A DNA stretch of 64,000 bases from Pseudomonas sp. PH1b (GTDB lineage Bacteria > Pseudomonadota > Gammaproteobacteria > Pseudomonadales > Pseudomonadaceae): positions 124,001-188,000 of the forward strand of contig NZ_AYMU01000006.1 of NCBI RefSeq assembly GCF_000633395.1. The letters are read 5' to 3'. The position numbers and the translations under genes were made by a program. Below, piece by piece: positions 1 to 8,772 of this stretch (the first letter of the stretch is position 1; each line of letters starts with the position of its first letter). Under the pieces are notes generated by a model. The model was not told the origin of the DNA and did not search any database. It saw nothing but the letters and a program-made list of their open reading frames with translations.

Positions 1-1
1 A

Positions 2-805
2 CTGCGCCTGGCCAATGCCCGGGTCCTGGCGGCGCGCACGTCGATCCGTACCACCCAGGCCGAATCCAAGCGCGCCGGAGCGGAGCGCAACCGCTTCGAC
101 ACCCTGGTCACCACCGGCGCCGTGGCCCGCAACGAAGTGGAGAAGTACAGCACCCAGGCCATCTCCGCGGAACAAGGCCACGCTTATGCCCAGGCGATGT
201 TGCAGGTCGCGGAAAACGACCTCGCCGTGACCTCCGCCCAGCGCCAGCGCCTGCAGGCGCAACTGCAAATGGCCCAGGCCCGGGTGGTCACCGCCAAGGC
301 CCGACTGGAGCTGGCGCAGCAGGACCTGAGGCACACCACGGTCTATGCGCCGATGGACGGCACCGTGGGCAATCGCCAGATTCAGGTGGGGGACTACGTA
401 CAACCGGGCTCACGCATGCTGACCCTGGTGCCGCTGCATGAACTCTATGTACTGGCCAACTTCAAGGAAACCCAGACCCAGCACATGTACCCGGGGCAAG
501 CGACCCGGATCAAGATCGATGCCCTGCCGGGCGTGAGCATCGTCGGCACCGTGGAAAGCCTGGCACCGGGCTCGGGCTCGACCTTTGCCCTGCTGCCCTT
601 CGAGCCAGGCACCGGCAACTTCACCAAGATCGTCCAGCGGGTACCGGTGCGGATTCGCTTCGACGCCAACCAGCCAGGCCTCGAGCGCCTGCGCCCCGGC
701 CTTTCGGTCACGGCAAAAGTCGATCTGGATGATTCCCAGGAGCGAGCCCTGGCCCGGGCCGACAGCCAGCCGGCCTTGAAGGTCAGCGCCAACAGCGCAA
801 AATAA
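2..805 (+). CDS. HlyD/EmrA-family membrane fusion protein, C-terminal part
   Basis: This is the periplasmic adaptor subunit of a drug or small-molecule exporter, which links an inner-membrane pump to an outer-membrane channel. The gene runs in from before the window, and reading is open from base 2. The visible part has a long Ala/Gln/Arg-rich coiled-coil hairpin, then the second half of a lipoyl-like domain (VYAPMDGTVGNRQIQVGDYV), then beta-barrel segments with the EmrA-like block LYVLANFKETQTQHM. It ends in a TAA stop and is followed by a strong hairpin. No pump gene lies downstream, so its partner transporter is probably upstream of the window. The family is clear; the substrate is unknown. 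Confidence 0.9.
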   Translation: MRLANARVLAARTSIRTTQAESKRAGAERNRFDTLVTTGAVARNEVEKYSTQAISAEQGHAYAQAMLQVAENDLAVTSAQRQRLQAQLQMAQARVVTAKARLELAQQDLRHTTVYAPMDGTVGNRQIQVGDYVQPGSRMLTLVPLHELYVLANFKETQTQHMYPGQATRIKIDALPGVSIVGTVESLAPGSGSTFALLPFEPGTGNFTKIVQRVPVRIRFDANQPGLERLRPGLSVTAKVDLDDSQERALARADSQPALKVSANSAK

Positions 806-848
806 CCACATCAACCACAAGCCCCGGGCCGCCGCGGCTTACGAAAAC

Positions 849-886
849 CAACAGCCCCCTGCCGATCGCTCGCCAGGGGGCTGTTG
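849..886. terminator. Bidirectional intrinsic terminator between convergent genes
   Basis: A perfect 13-bp inverted repeat (CAACAGCCCCCTG and its complement, 849-861 and 874-886) with a 12-nt loop sits between the HlyD gene and the convergent aldo/keto reductase gene. AAAA precedes it and a T-rich base run follows, so it can end transcription from both sides. Confidence 0.8.
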
Positions 887-908
887 TCGTTCCGCGTTGC
901 GCAGCGCC

Positions 909-1946
909 CTACTCGGCCGTGGACGGTTTCTCCCACAGGTTGATGCGACCTTCCTTGGCGAAATGATCGATCTCTGCCAACTCCTCCACACTGAACCCCA
1001 GGTTCTGCAGCGCACCGACGTTCTCGATGATCTGCTCCGGCCGGCTCGCACCAATCAATGCCGAGGTCACTCGCGGATCACGCAGGGTCCAGGCCAGGGC
1101 CAACTGCGCCAGGCTTTGGCCGCGGTTCCTGGCGATCTCGTTGAGGGCACGCACGTGAGCGATATTGGCCTCCGACAAGTGCGAAGCCTGCAGCGAACCA
1201 CCGCCTGGGCGATTGACCCGTGCATCCTCGGGAATGCCCTGGAGGTACTTGTCGGTGAGCAGCCCCTGGGCCAGCGGAGTAAAGGCAATCACCCCGACAC
1301 CCAGCTCTTCGGTGGTGTCCAGCAGGTCTTTCTCCACCCAGCGATTGAGCATGTTGTATGCCGGCTGGTGAATCAGCAGCGGCACCTTCCACTCCTTGAG
1401 CAACGCCGCCATTTCCCGGGTCTTCACTCCCGAATAGGAGGAAATGCCGATGTACAGCGCCTTGCCCTGCTGCACGGCGCTGGCCAGGGCGCTGGCGGTT
1501 TCCTCCAGGGGCGTGTCCGGGTCGAAGCGGTGGGAATAGAAGATATCCACATAGTCCACCCCCAGCCGCTGCAAGCTCTGGTCGAGGCTGGCCAGCACAT
1601 ATTTACGGGAACCACCGCCCTGGCCATAGGGGCCGGGCCACATGTCCCAACCGGCCTTGCTGGAGATGATCAGCTCGTCGCGATAGGCCTTGAAGTCCTC
1701 CCGCAGCAGGCGCCCAAAGTTGATCTCGGCACTGCCATAGGGCGGGCCGTAGTTGTTGGCCATGTCGAAATGGTTGATGCCCAGGTCGAAAGCCGTACGC
1801 AGCAGCGCGCGCTGGGTGTCGATCGGCGTGCTGTCGCCGAAGTTGTGCCAAAGCCCCAGGGACAGCGCCGGCAGCACCAGGCCGCTGCGGCCGACTCGGC
1901 GATAGGGAATAGAGTCGTAGCGATTCTCGGCAGCGAAATAAGTCAT
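909..1946 (-). CDS. Aldo/keto reductase, YghZ/L-glyceraldehyde-3-phosphate reductase type
   Basis: A cytoplasmic NADPH-dependent aldehyde reductase of 345 residues, the usual length of the YghZ (GprA) branch of the AKR family, which reduces L-glyceraldehyde 3-phosphate and detoxifies methylglyoxal. The catalytic tetrad is visible: Asp61 and Tyr66 in FDMANNYGP, Lys97 in SSKAGW and His139 in FYSHRFD. The motif GISSYSG is in the usual place, and the C-terminal SALIGASRPEQI block forms the cofactor-binding end of the barrel. It is convergent with the adaptor gene and has no operon partner. Family assignment is firm; the physiological substrate in this organism is inferred. Confidence 0.88.
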   Translation of the reverse strand: MTYFAAENRYDSIPYRRVGRSGLVLPALSLGLWHNFGDSTPIDTQRALLRTAFDLGINHFDMANNYGPPYGSAEINFGRLLREDFKAYRDELIISSKAGWDMWPGPYGQGGGSRKYVLASLDQSLQRLGVDYVDIFYSHRFDPDTPLEETASALASAVQQGKALYIGISSYSGVKTREMAALLKEWKVPLLIHQPAYNMLNRWVEKDLLDTTEELGVGVIAFTPLAQGLLTDKYLQGIPEDARVNRPGGGSLQASHLSEANIAHVRALNEIARNRGQSLAQLALAWTLRDPRVTSALIGASRPEQIIENVGALQNLGFSVEELAEIDHFAKEGRINLWEKPSTAE

Positions 1947-2841
1947 CGATTCCTCTCTTGGATTGACCAGCCATCACTTCCCGGGGCTTCGCAAAGCGTT
2001 CGAAGCAGCACCGGCCATTGGCAGGCCCGGATGGCAACTCAGGGGTTCAAGCGGATGGAACGGCTCCTGCGACCCTGTCGGCCACCAAGGCCCGCACAAA
2101 GTCCGGCACGCCTACGCAGTTCTGAACCGATCACGGGACAGCAGTTCCGCCAGACAAGCACCTGGCCTGCAATGAAGGCCATGGGCGGTCGAAGCTCAAG
2201 GCTTTATTTCGTACTGAATTCGTACTGTTTTTAGTCCCCTTTCGAGCGGCAAAAACAGCACTTTCAGGAGTTTTTCGCTCAGGCCACTCAACCACACTCA
2301 TTCACGGATTGCCCAATGAAATATGCAATGCCGATCATGAGCCAGCGCCAAATCAGCACTTGAAGCATGCATCGAGGGTCCATTTACCGTTTTTTATCCG
2401 AGCATCACAAAGGCTGCAAAAAATCAGTTTATACATACCACGTAGCACAGTACTTAATCGTATTCAGTAACATCAAAATGCCTTGTATAAAATTTAACCA
2501 GAAAGGCCTGAAAACTACGTAGAAGGTGCGCCATGGGCGAAAAGGGACGAGCGCCCAGTGGAAAGCGAGCTCTGGAAATCCTGCAGCACGTCGAGAAACC
2601 ATCGAGGCAGAGCGCACGAGCGCCGGGCACTGATTGTTTATAGCTGGCAAAAACGATTCGCGCCGGGCAGGCGCTGGATGGCACTCACACAGGTCAAAGG
2701 CGAGGAAAAACAGCGAGCTGGGCCGCTGCAAAAGCATCTGATGAGGTCTTTGGCTGTTGAGTTTATGGTGCGGGAGCCTGCTGCCGTGCCAAGGATCGGC
2801 AACACTAAACGGCAATCTGCCTGCATGCCCTTCCCGCCCGT
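1947..2841. other. Long intergenic region
   Basis: Nearly 900 bases lie between the start of the reductase gene and the end of the LysR gene. The first part probably carries the reductase promoter. A direct repeat TTCGTACTG occurs twice at 2208-2216 and 2219-2227. Bases 2340-2520 are AT-rich and promoter-like. The only plausible coding signal is the 36-codon frame at 2533; otherwise no conserved gene is recognisable. Confidence 0.5.
2533..2643 (+). CDS. Possible 36-residue small protein or gene remnant
   Basis: An ATG follows a good ribosome binding site (AGAAGG at 2521-2526, six bases of spacing) and an AT-rich stretch containing TTGTATAAAATTTAACC that could serve as a promoter. The frame encodes 36 residues. 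The segment GKRALEILQHVEKP faintly resembles the start of an IclR-type winged helix, which would fit a decayed regulator, but this is only a visual impression. There is no operon context. It may equally be chance. Confidence 0.22.
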   Translation: MGEKGRAPSGKRALEILQHVEKPSRQSARAPGTDCL

Positions 2842-3732
2842 TCAGACCGCCTTGGCGAAGACCTCCGCCAGCCAGTCGACAAACACCCTCACCCGTGGCG
2901 ACAGCTGGCGGTTTTGGGGGTAGACCACCGACACCGGCATGGGCGGTGGCGGCATATCGGCAAGGATTTCCACCATCAAGCCCTGAGCGATCTGCTCGGC
3001 CACGTGATAATGCGGGCACTGGATAATGCCCAGGCCAGCCAGCGCCGACGCACCGTAGACCTGGGCACCGGATACTGACAGCCCGCCATCGATGGCCACC
3101 TCTCGCAGCTCGCCGTCCACCAGGAACTCAAAAGGCAATACCCGGCTCGCCATGGGTGAAACATAGTTCACCGCCCGATGCTGACCGAGCTCCTGCAGGC
3201 TACGCGGCTCGCCGAATTGCCCCAGGTAATCGGGGCTGGCGCAGGTCACCTGGCGCAAGTTCGCCACCCGCCGCCCCACCAGCGAAGAGTCCTCCAGGGT
3301 GCCGGCCCGCAATACGCAATCCACACCCTCGGCGATCAGATCGACAAAGTGGTCGGCCTCGCTGATGGACAATTCGAGCTGTGGATAACGTTGCATGAAC
3401 TGCCCCAGCCGCGGGATGACAAAATGCTTGGCCAGGGTGCCGTGCATGTCCACCCGCAAGCGCCCTTGAGGCGCCACTGTGCGAAACGCCAGTTCGGCCT
3501 CCTCCAACTGCGCCAGCAGCTGCACGCACCGCGGGTAATAAGCCTCGCCGTCCAGGGTCGGGCGTACCCGGCGGGTGCTGCGCTCCAGCAAACGGGTGCC
3601 GAGCCAGGCTTCGAACTGGTTGAGGGTATGGGTCAGGGTCGCCCGGGGCAGGTTCAGGTCATCGGCAGCTAGAGTGAAACTGCTGCGCTCGTAGATCCGC
3701 ACGAATACCTTCATCGCTTTGACTTGGTCCAC
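2842..3732 (-). CDS. LysR-family transcriptional regulator
   Basis: A DNA-binding regulator with an N-terminal winged helix-turn-helix (about residues 1-60, with FTLAADDLNLPRATLTHTLNQFE) and a periplasmic-binding-protein-like effector domain. I place the start at a GTG (3732) preceded by GGAG, because the protein then begins MDQVKAMKVFVRIYE, the normal start for this subfamily; an upstream TTG frame would add an unlikely Pro-rich tail. That gives 296 residues, the typical LysR length. It diverges from the SDR gene at 3866 across a gap of about 130 bases, so it probably controls that gene and itself. The inducer is unknown. Confidence 0.85.
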   Translation of the reverse strand: MDQVKAMKVFVRIYERSSFTLAADDLNLPRATLTHTLNQFEAWLGTRLLERSTRRVRPTLDGEAYYPRCVQLLAQLEEAELAFRTVAPQGRLRVDMHGTLAKHFVIPRLGQFMQRYPQLELSISEADHFVDLIAEGVDCVLRAGTLEDSSLVGRRVANLRQVTCASPDYLGQFGEPRSLQELGQHRAVNYVSPMASRVLPFEFLVDGELREVAIDGGLSVSGAQVYGASALAGLGIIQCPHYHVAEQIAQGLMVEILADMPPPPMPVSVVYPQNRQLSPRVRVFVDWLAEVFAKAV

Positions 3733-3865
3733 AGGCGGCTCCGGAGGCTGGATTGTTGGCGACAATTGAACAGTCAAGGCAACTCTGGCGCATTTATTGG
3801 TCGAGGTAAATCAGCAAACCTGCAGCCACTTCAAGCCATTCATCCTTAGCAAAAGGACACTCGCC

Positions 3866-4606
3866 ATGACCGCTCAAGCCGCAAAAGTTGCCATTGTCAC
3901 CGGAGCCTCCCGAGGCATCGGTGCGGTGATCGCCCGCCAGTTGGCCGAGGACGGCTACGCCGTGGCGATCAACTACGCCAGCAGCGCCGAGGAAGCCTCC
4001 AGGCTGGTGGTGGAGTTGCGCCAGGCGGGGCACCAGGCAATCGCGGTCAAGGCCGACGTGGCCAGTGCCGCCGATGTAAGGTGGCTGTTCGACGAGACCG
4101 AAAAGCAACTGGGCCGGGTCGACGTGCTGATCAACAACGCCGGCATTCTCAAGGTCTTGCCGTTGGCCCAGCACAGCGACGAGCTGTACGAGCAGACTTT
4201 CGCCGTCAACACCCGCGGCACTTTCAATACCCTGCGCGAGGCCGCCACCCGTCTCAATGACGGCGGCTGCATCGTCAACTTCTCCAGCAGTACGGTGGGC
4301 CTCAACCTGCCGGGCTACGCGGTGTACATCGCCAGCAAGGCCGCGGTGGAATCCCTGACCCAGGTGTTCGCCAAGGAGCTGCGCGGGCGCAACATCCGGG
4401 TCAACGCCGTGGCGCCGGGGCCGGTGGCCAGCGAACTGTTCCTGCAGGGCAAGAGCGAAGAGCAGATCCGCAACTTCGCCAAGATGCCGCCTCTGGAGCG
4501 CCTGGGGCAGCCGCAGGACATTGCCAGCGTCGTCGCCTTCCTGGCGAGCCCGGCGGCGGCCTGGGTCAACGGACAGATCCTGCGGGCCAATGGCGGGCTG
4601 GTTTGA
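3866..4606 (+). CDS. Short-chain dehydrogenase/reductase
   Basis: A cytoplasmic NAD(P)H-dependent oxidoreductase of 246 residues, a classical SDR. The cofactor motif TGASRGIG (about residues 12-19), NNAG (90-93), the catalytic serine in NFSSST (about 140-142) and the YIASK pair Tyr154/Lys158 are all present. I chose the ATG at 3866 because AAAAGGA lies 8-15 bases upstream and the protein then begins just before the first beta strand. It is divergent from the LysR gene, which suggests local regulation. Substrate specificity cannot be read from the sequence; a 3-oxoacyl or aldehyde reductase role is possible. Confidence 0.88.
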   Translation: MTAQAAKVAIVTGASRGIGAVIARQLAEDGYAVAINYASSAEEASRLVVELRQAGHQAIAVKADVASAADVRWLFDETEKQLGRVDVLINNAGILKVLPLAQHSDELYEQTFAVNTRGTFNTLREAATRLNDGGCIVNFSSSTVGLNLPGYAVYIASKAAVESLTQVFAKELRGRNIRVNAVAPGPVASELFLQGKSEEQIRNFAKMPPLERLGQPQDIASVVAFLASPAAAWVNGQILRANGGLV

Positions 4607-4676
4607 CGCCTATGCTGGATGACAGGGCCGCACGCCCCTTCGCCGGCCAGCCGGCCACTGCAGGGAGAAACCCGGC

Positions 4677-4934
4677 ATGCACACCACCATCATCATCACC
4701 TTCGGCCTGGCGCTGCTGGCCCTGGTGCTGTTCATCGGCGAACGGCTGGGGTTCAGTCGGGAAGCCCTGAGCTACGGTTTCATCGGGCTGTGGCTGGCGC
4801 TGACAGTGATCAACGCAGCGGTAGGCGTGGTCACCGCCCACCAGCCCCTGGGATCGGAGCTGGTGATCGGTAGCCTGGTGTTCGCACTGCCGGTGGGGGC
4901 CCTGGCGCTCTATCTGCTGCTCACCCGGGCCTGA
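4677..4934 (+). CDS. Small integral membrane protein, unknown function
   Basis: An 85-residue protein that is almost entirely hydrophobic, with three predicted membrane segments: about residues 4-20, 34-52 and 61-82. The start is supported by AGGGAGA upstream. It follows the SDR gene in the same direction after about 70 bases and could share its transcript. I do not recognise a named family. Its GC and codon pattern are like those of its neighbours. Confidence 0.6.
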   Translation: MHTTIIITFGLALLALVLFIGERLGFSREALSYGFIGLWLALTVINAAVGVVTAHQPLGSELVIGSLVFALPVGALALYLLLTRA

Positions 4935-4937
4935 TCA

Positions 4938-4956
4938 GCGAGGGATTGCCCCTCGC
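4938..4956. terminator. Small hairpin between convergent genes
   Basis: A perfect 7-bp stem (GCGAGGG/CCCTCGC, loop ATTGC) lies between the small membrane protein gene and the end of betT. It lacks a clear T run, so its role as a terminator is uncertain. Confidence 0.35.
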
Positions 4957-4971
4957 CAACCCACCTGCCGA

Positions 4972-6972
4972 TCAACGCACCAGATGCAGGAACTGCATGT
5001 GGCGTTCGTACTGATCGAGGATGTCGTTGATGATCTGCTCCTTGGTGTAGCCCATCAGATCGTAATCCTGGCTGCCCTCGGCCAGGTGCACTTCGGCCCG
5101 GTAGTAACGACGATTGCGCAACTCTTTGGGCCCCATGCCGCCACGGGCGAAGGACGGGGTGAAGTAACCGCGCATCTGCACCTGGTAGATGAACGGATGC
5201 TGGTCACCATGACCGATCTCCAGGCTGACGCTGTCGTTGGCCGGGTCGGGCTGGGTCACCACATTCAACCCCTTCTCGACGAACACCGCCGTCACCTCCT
5301 CGATGGCCGGGCGCACGGTCTGGTCAAGGAAGCGATACACCTCATCCCGCGACGGGAAGTGCACGGCCTGGCTCAGGCGCTGGCGCCAACCGCCCTTGCC
5401 ACGACGTGAAGGTGCCACCGGCGCCAGGGAGTGCAATTGGGCAATACGACGTTGCGACTCCAGGTAGAACGCCTTGTGCAGCCCCCACATCATCAGCAGC
5501 AGGATCAGCGAGAACGGCAGCGAGGTCAGGACCACCGCCGATTTCAGCGAGTCGATGCTGCCGGCGAACAGCAGCGCGCTGGTGACCAGCGCGGTCATCG
5601 CCCCCCAGAACACCCGCAGCCATTTCGGCCCGTCCTCGTCGGCGTTGTTGCCGCGGGCGGAAAGGGTCGAGAGCACCACGGTGCCGGAGTCGGCCGAGGT
5701 GACGAAGAACACGAAGCTGATGAACACCGTGACGGCGATCACAGTCTTGCTCCAGGGGTAGGTTTCCAGCAGCAGGTAGAGGGTCATCGACGGGTTGTCG
5801 ATGGCCGACATGCCCAGGGCACTCATGCCGTGGTTGAGCACCTGATCGATGGCGCTGTTACCGAAGATCGACATCCACGCCAGGGTGAAGCCCAGGGGAA
5901 TCAGCAGCACGCCGAAGACGAACTCGCGGATGGTCCGGCCACGGGAAATACGCGCGATGAACAGGCCCACGAACGGCGACCATGCAATCCACCAGGCCCA
6001 GTAGAACACCGTCCAGCCACCCAGCCAGTCGCTGGGCTTGTTGTAGGCGTAGACATCGAAGCTCTTGACCGGCAAGGCCCCCAGGTAGTCACCGAGGTTC
6101 TGGATCAGGGTATTGAGCAGGTGCTGGGTAGGGCCGGCGAACAGCACGAACAGCAGCAGTGCCACCGCCAGCAGCATGTTGATGTCGGACATCACCCGCA
6201 CACCCTTGTCCACACCGGACACCGCGACGATGATCGCCGCGCCCATCATCAGGGTGATCAGCCCGACCTGGACCCACTGGGTGTGGGCGATGCCGAACAG
6301 GTAGTCGAGACCGGAATTGAGGTGCAGCACACCAAAGCCCATGTCGGCCCCGAGGCCGAACACCGTGGCGATGATGCCGAAGCCGTCCACCGCATAACCG
6401 ATAGGACCGTTGATGCGCTTGCCGATCAGCGGGTACAGCGCCGAACGCAGGGCCAGGGGCAGGTTGTGCCGGTAGGCGAAATACGCCAGGGCCATGCCGA
6501 CGAAGGCGAACACCCCCCAACCGTGCAGGCCCCAGTGCAGGAACAGCAGCTGCATGCCTTGGCGCGCCGCCTCGGCGGTGCCGGCCTCGCCCTGGGGCGG
6601 CTGGAGCATGTGGGTCAGGGGTTCGGAGACGCAGAAGAAGAACAGAGTGATGCTGATCCCGGCGGCGAACAGCATGCCGGCCCATGACAGGTAACTGAAC
6701 TCGGGTTCGTCGTGGTCGGCACCGAGCTTGATCTTGCCGTAGCCGGACAAGGCGGTGACCACCACGAAGACCAGGTACAGGGTCATGGCCAGCATGTAGT
6801 ACCAGCCGACCGTATTGGCCGCCCAGTTTTGCGCTGCCAGGAGCCAGGCGCCGGCTTGTTCCGGCATGGAAATCACCACCACGCCGAAGATCAGGATAAA
6901 GCTCGCGGCGAAGTAGAACACCGGAGGGTTCATGCGAATCAGAGTATTCGCGGAGGTGGATGGCGCACTCAT
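4972..6972 (-). CDS. betT: Choline transporter of the BCCT family, BetT type
   Basis: A secondary transporter of 666 residues with about twelve membrane segments that takes up choline, driven by the proton or sodium gradient, for glycine betaine synthesis under osmotic stress. BCCT signatures are visible: the GADMGFGVLHLNSGL loop and the aromatic box YWAWWIAWSPFVG followed by FIARISRGRTIREF. The long hydrophilic C-terminal tail of about 150 residues is typical of osmoregulated BetT. A perfect palindrome lies about 90 bases upstream of the start and is a likely repressor site, as expected for choline control through a TetR-type BetI. The rest of the bet genes are not in this window. Confidence 0.9.
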   Translation of the reverse strand: MSAPSTSANTLIRMNPPVFYFAASFILIFGVVVISMPEQAGAWLLAAQNWAANTVGWYYMLAMTLYLVFVVVTALSGYGKIKLGADHDEPEFSYLSWAGMLFAAGISITLFFFCVSEPLTHMLQPPQGEAGTAEAARQGMQLLFLHWGLHGWGVFAFVGMALAYFAYRHNLPLALRSALYPLIGKRINGPIGYAVDGFGIIATVFGLGADMGFGVLHLNSGLDYLFGIAHTQWVQVGLITLMMGAAIIVAVSGVDKGVRVMSDINMLLAVALLLFVLFAGPTQHLLNTLIQNLGDYLGALPVKSFDVYAYNKPSDWLGGWTVFYWAWWIAWSPFVGLFIARISRGRTIREFVFGVLLIPLGFTLAWMSIFGNSAIDQVLNHGMSALGMSAIDNPSMTLYLLLETYPWSKTVIAVTVFISFVFFVTSADSGTVVLSTLSARGNNADEDGPKWLRVFWGAMTALVTSALLFAGSIDSLKSAVVLTSLPFSLILLLMMWGLHKAFYLESQRRIAQLHSLAPVAPSRRGKGGWRQRLSQAVHFPSRDEVYRFLDQTVRPAIEEVTAVFVEKGLNVVTQPDPANDSVSLEIGHGDQHPFIYQVQMRGYFTPSFARGGMGPKELRNRRYYRAEVHLAEGSQDYDLMGYTKEQIINDILDQYERHMQFLHLVR

Positions 6973-7063
6973 GAGTGGTGCACCTCGAGGGGGTGAAACA
7001 TGGCTGAAATGTACGGACTCAGCAAAGGCAAGCCTCCTGTTGTGAGCGGGCAGCGAACCACCG

Positions 7064-7093
7064 GTTTAACTTGAACAAGCGTTCAAGTTAAAC
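7064..7093. promoter_or_regulatory. Perfect palindromic operator upstream of betT
   Basis: GTTTAACTTGAAC (7064-7076) and its exact complement (7081-7093) flank a 4-base spacer. A 13-bp perfect dyad this close to the betT start is a strong candidate for binding by a TetR-type dimer. BetI is the obvious guess because of the downstream gene, but binding is inferred. Confidence 0.65.
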
Positions 7094-7226
7094 ATGGATA
7101 GGGGGCTCAGGACTAATCGCAGGGCTCAGCGGTACTGTCAGTACGCTAGCTCAGGGAAGGGTATGACGTATGTCGAACGCAATCGTTCAGCAGAAAAAAG
7201 CCCCTTGCCGAGCCGGCCACTCTCCC

Positions 7227-7628
7227 GTAGGAGCCGGCTTGCCGGCGAAGAGGCCCGCAAGTCCTGCGTCGCTCTCAGGGGCGCCTTCGCTGGCAAGCCA
7301 GCTCCTACAGCAAGCCACCGCACACCTTCTTCCGTAGGAGCCGGCTTGCCGGCGAAGAGGCCCGCAAGCCTTGCGTCGCTCTCGAGGGCGCTTTCGCTGG
7401 CAAGCCAGCTCCTACAGCAAGCCACCGCACACCTTCTTCCGTAGGAGCCGGCTTGCCGGCGAAGAGGCCCGCAAGCCTGCGTCGCTCCCGGGGGCGCCTT
7501 CGCTGGCAAGCCAGCTCCTACAGCAAACCGCCGTACACCTTCTTCCGTAGGAGCCGGCTTGCCGGCGAAGAGGCCCGCAAGCCTTGCATCGCTCTGGGGG
7601 ACGCCTTCGCTGGCAAGCCAGCTCCTAC
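7227..7628. repeat. REPIN array, four units
   Basis: Four copies of an about 82-bp REPIN (two inverted REP sequences, GTAGGAGCCGGCTTGCCGGC at one end and the matching GCTGGCAAGCCAGCTCCTAC at the other) start at 7227, 7334, 7441 and 7547. The spacer between units is also nearly identical, so the array is a tandem repeat with a period of about 107 bp. It sits between the betT promoter region and the end of epsC. Confidence 0.92.
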
Positions 7629-7656
7629 ACAAGCCAGCCCGTTCATAAGCCAGCGC

Positions 7657-8583
7657 CTACTTTTGCGAGCCGTCGTCGTGCTGCAGGTTGGCCTGGGTCA
7701 GGTTGCAGCCGGCCGGCACGCTGCGGGTCAGCCAGACGTTGCCGCCAATGGTCGAGCCCTTGCCAATGGTGATCCGCCCGAGGATGGTGGCGCCGGCATA
7801 GATCACCACGTCGTCCTCGACGATCGGGTGGCGCGGGTGGCCCTTCTGCAACTGGCCGTCTTCGTCCGCCGGGAAGCGCTTGGCCCCCAGAGTCACCGCC
7901 TGGTAGATGCGTACCCGTTCGCCAATGATCGCGGTCTCGCCGATCACCACGCCGGTGCCGTGGTCGATGAAGAAGCTACGGCCGATCTGCGCCCCCGGGT
8001 GAATGTCGATACCGGTGGCCGAATGGGCGATTTCCGCGCTGATGCGCGCCAGCAACGGCAGGCCGGCGCGATACAGGTGGTGCGCCAGGCGATGGTGGAT
8101 CACCGCCAGGATGCCCGGGTAGCACAGCAGCACTTCATCGACGCTGCGGGCCGCCGGGTCACCGTGATAGGCCGCCAGTACATCGGTGTCCAGCAGCACT
8201 CGCAGGCCCGGCAGGGCCAGGGCGAAATCCTGGATCAGGCGGATCGCCCGGGCGTTGACCTCGGCATCCGCTTCGCCGTTGTGCCGGGCCACGTAGCGCA
8301 GTTCCAGGCGTGCCTGGGCCAGCAGGGCATTGAGCGCCGCGTCCAGGGTGTGGCCAACGTAGAAGTCCTCGCTCTCCTCGCGCAGGTCCACCGGCCCCAG
8401 GCGCATGGGGAACAGCGCGCCGCACAGGGCTTCAAGGATTTCTGCCATGGCCGCTCGCGAAGGCAGCTCGCGCCCACCCTGCTCACCGCTGACCCGACCG
8501 TTGCGGGTACGCCACTGATCACGGGCATCGCGCAGTTGGCCGACGATGGTGTGCAATTGCCAATGGCTGGAACGCTCGCTCAC
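7657..8583 (-). CDS. epsC: Serine O-acetyltransferase, EpsC type
   Basis: A cytoplasmic enzyme of 308 residues that acetylates L-serine with acetyl-CoA to give O-acetylserine, the carbon skeleton for cysteine synthesis. An alpha-helical N-terminal region precedes a left-handed beta-helix of hexapeptide repeats from about residue 185 ([24 protein letters not shown] and following). The conserved His/Asp pairs of the active site lie in IDIHPGA and FIDHGTG. This is the longer EpsC form seen near sulfur genes, rather than the short housekeeping CysE. It is divergent from dcyD, which ties cysteine synthesis and degradation to one intergenic control region of about 190 bases. Confidence 0.9.
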   Translation of the reverse strand: MSERSSHWQLHTIVGQLRDARDQWRTRNGRVSGEQGGRELPSRAAMAEILEALCGALFPMRLGPVDLREESEDFYVGHTLDAALNALLAQARLELRYVARHNGEADAEVNARAIRLIQDFALALPGLRVLLDTDVLAAYHGDPAARSVDEVLLCYPGILAVIHHRLAHHLYRAGLPLLARISAEIAHSATGIDIHPGAQIGRSFFIDHGTGVVIGETAIIGERVRIYQAVTLGAKRFPADEDGQLQKGHPRHPIVEDDVVIYAGATILGRITIGKGSTIGGNVWLTRSVPAGCNLTQANLQHDDGSQK

Positions 8584-8772
8584 GATAAGACTCCTTACTC
8601 GGGCGGCCGGACAATCGGGCCGCGCAAACGGCGATCACTTTACGCCCGGTCACGACCACGTTTAAGAACTAATTGTGCGGACCCAAGCACTTTTTCGCAT
8701 AAGCGATTGGCGGTTGCCCGGGCAAATATCGCTGCCTATAGTCCTTGCACCTTCCCTGTTCCGTGCGGCCCC

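Noticed and set aside
5431..6687. Long frame antisense to betT
   Set aside because: Gln/His-rich shadow of a membrane-protein gene in GC-rich DNA; betT itself has full family motifs.
7453..8772. Extension of dcyD back through the epsC region
   Set aside because: The extra part lies antisense to epsC and through REPINs; dcyD has a good start at 8773.
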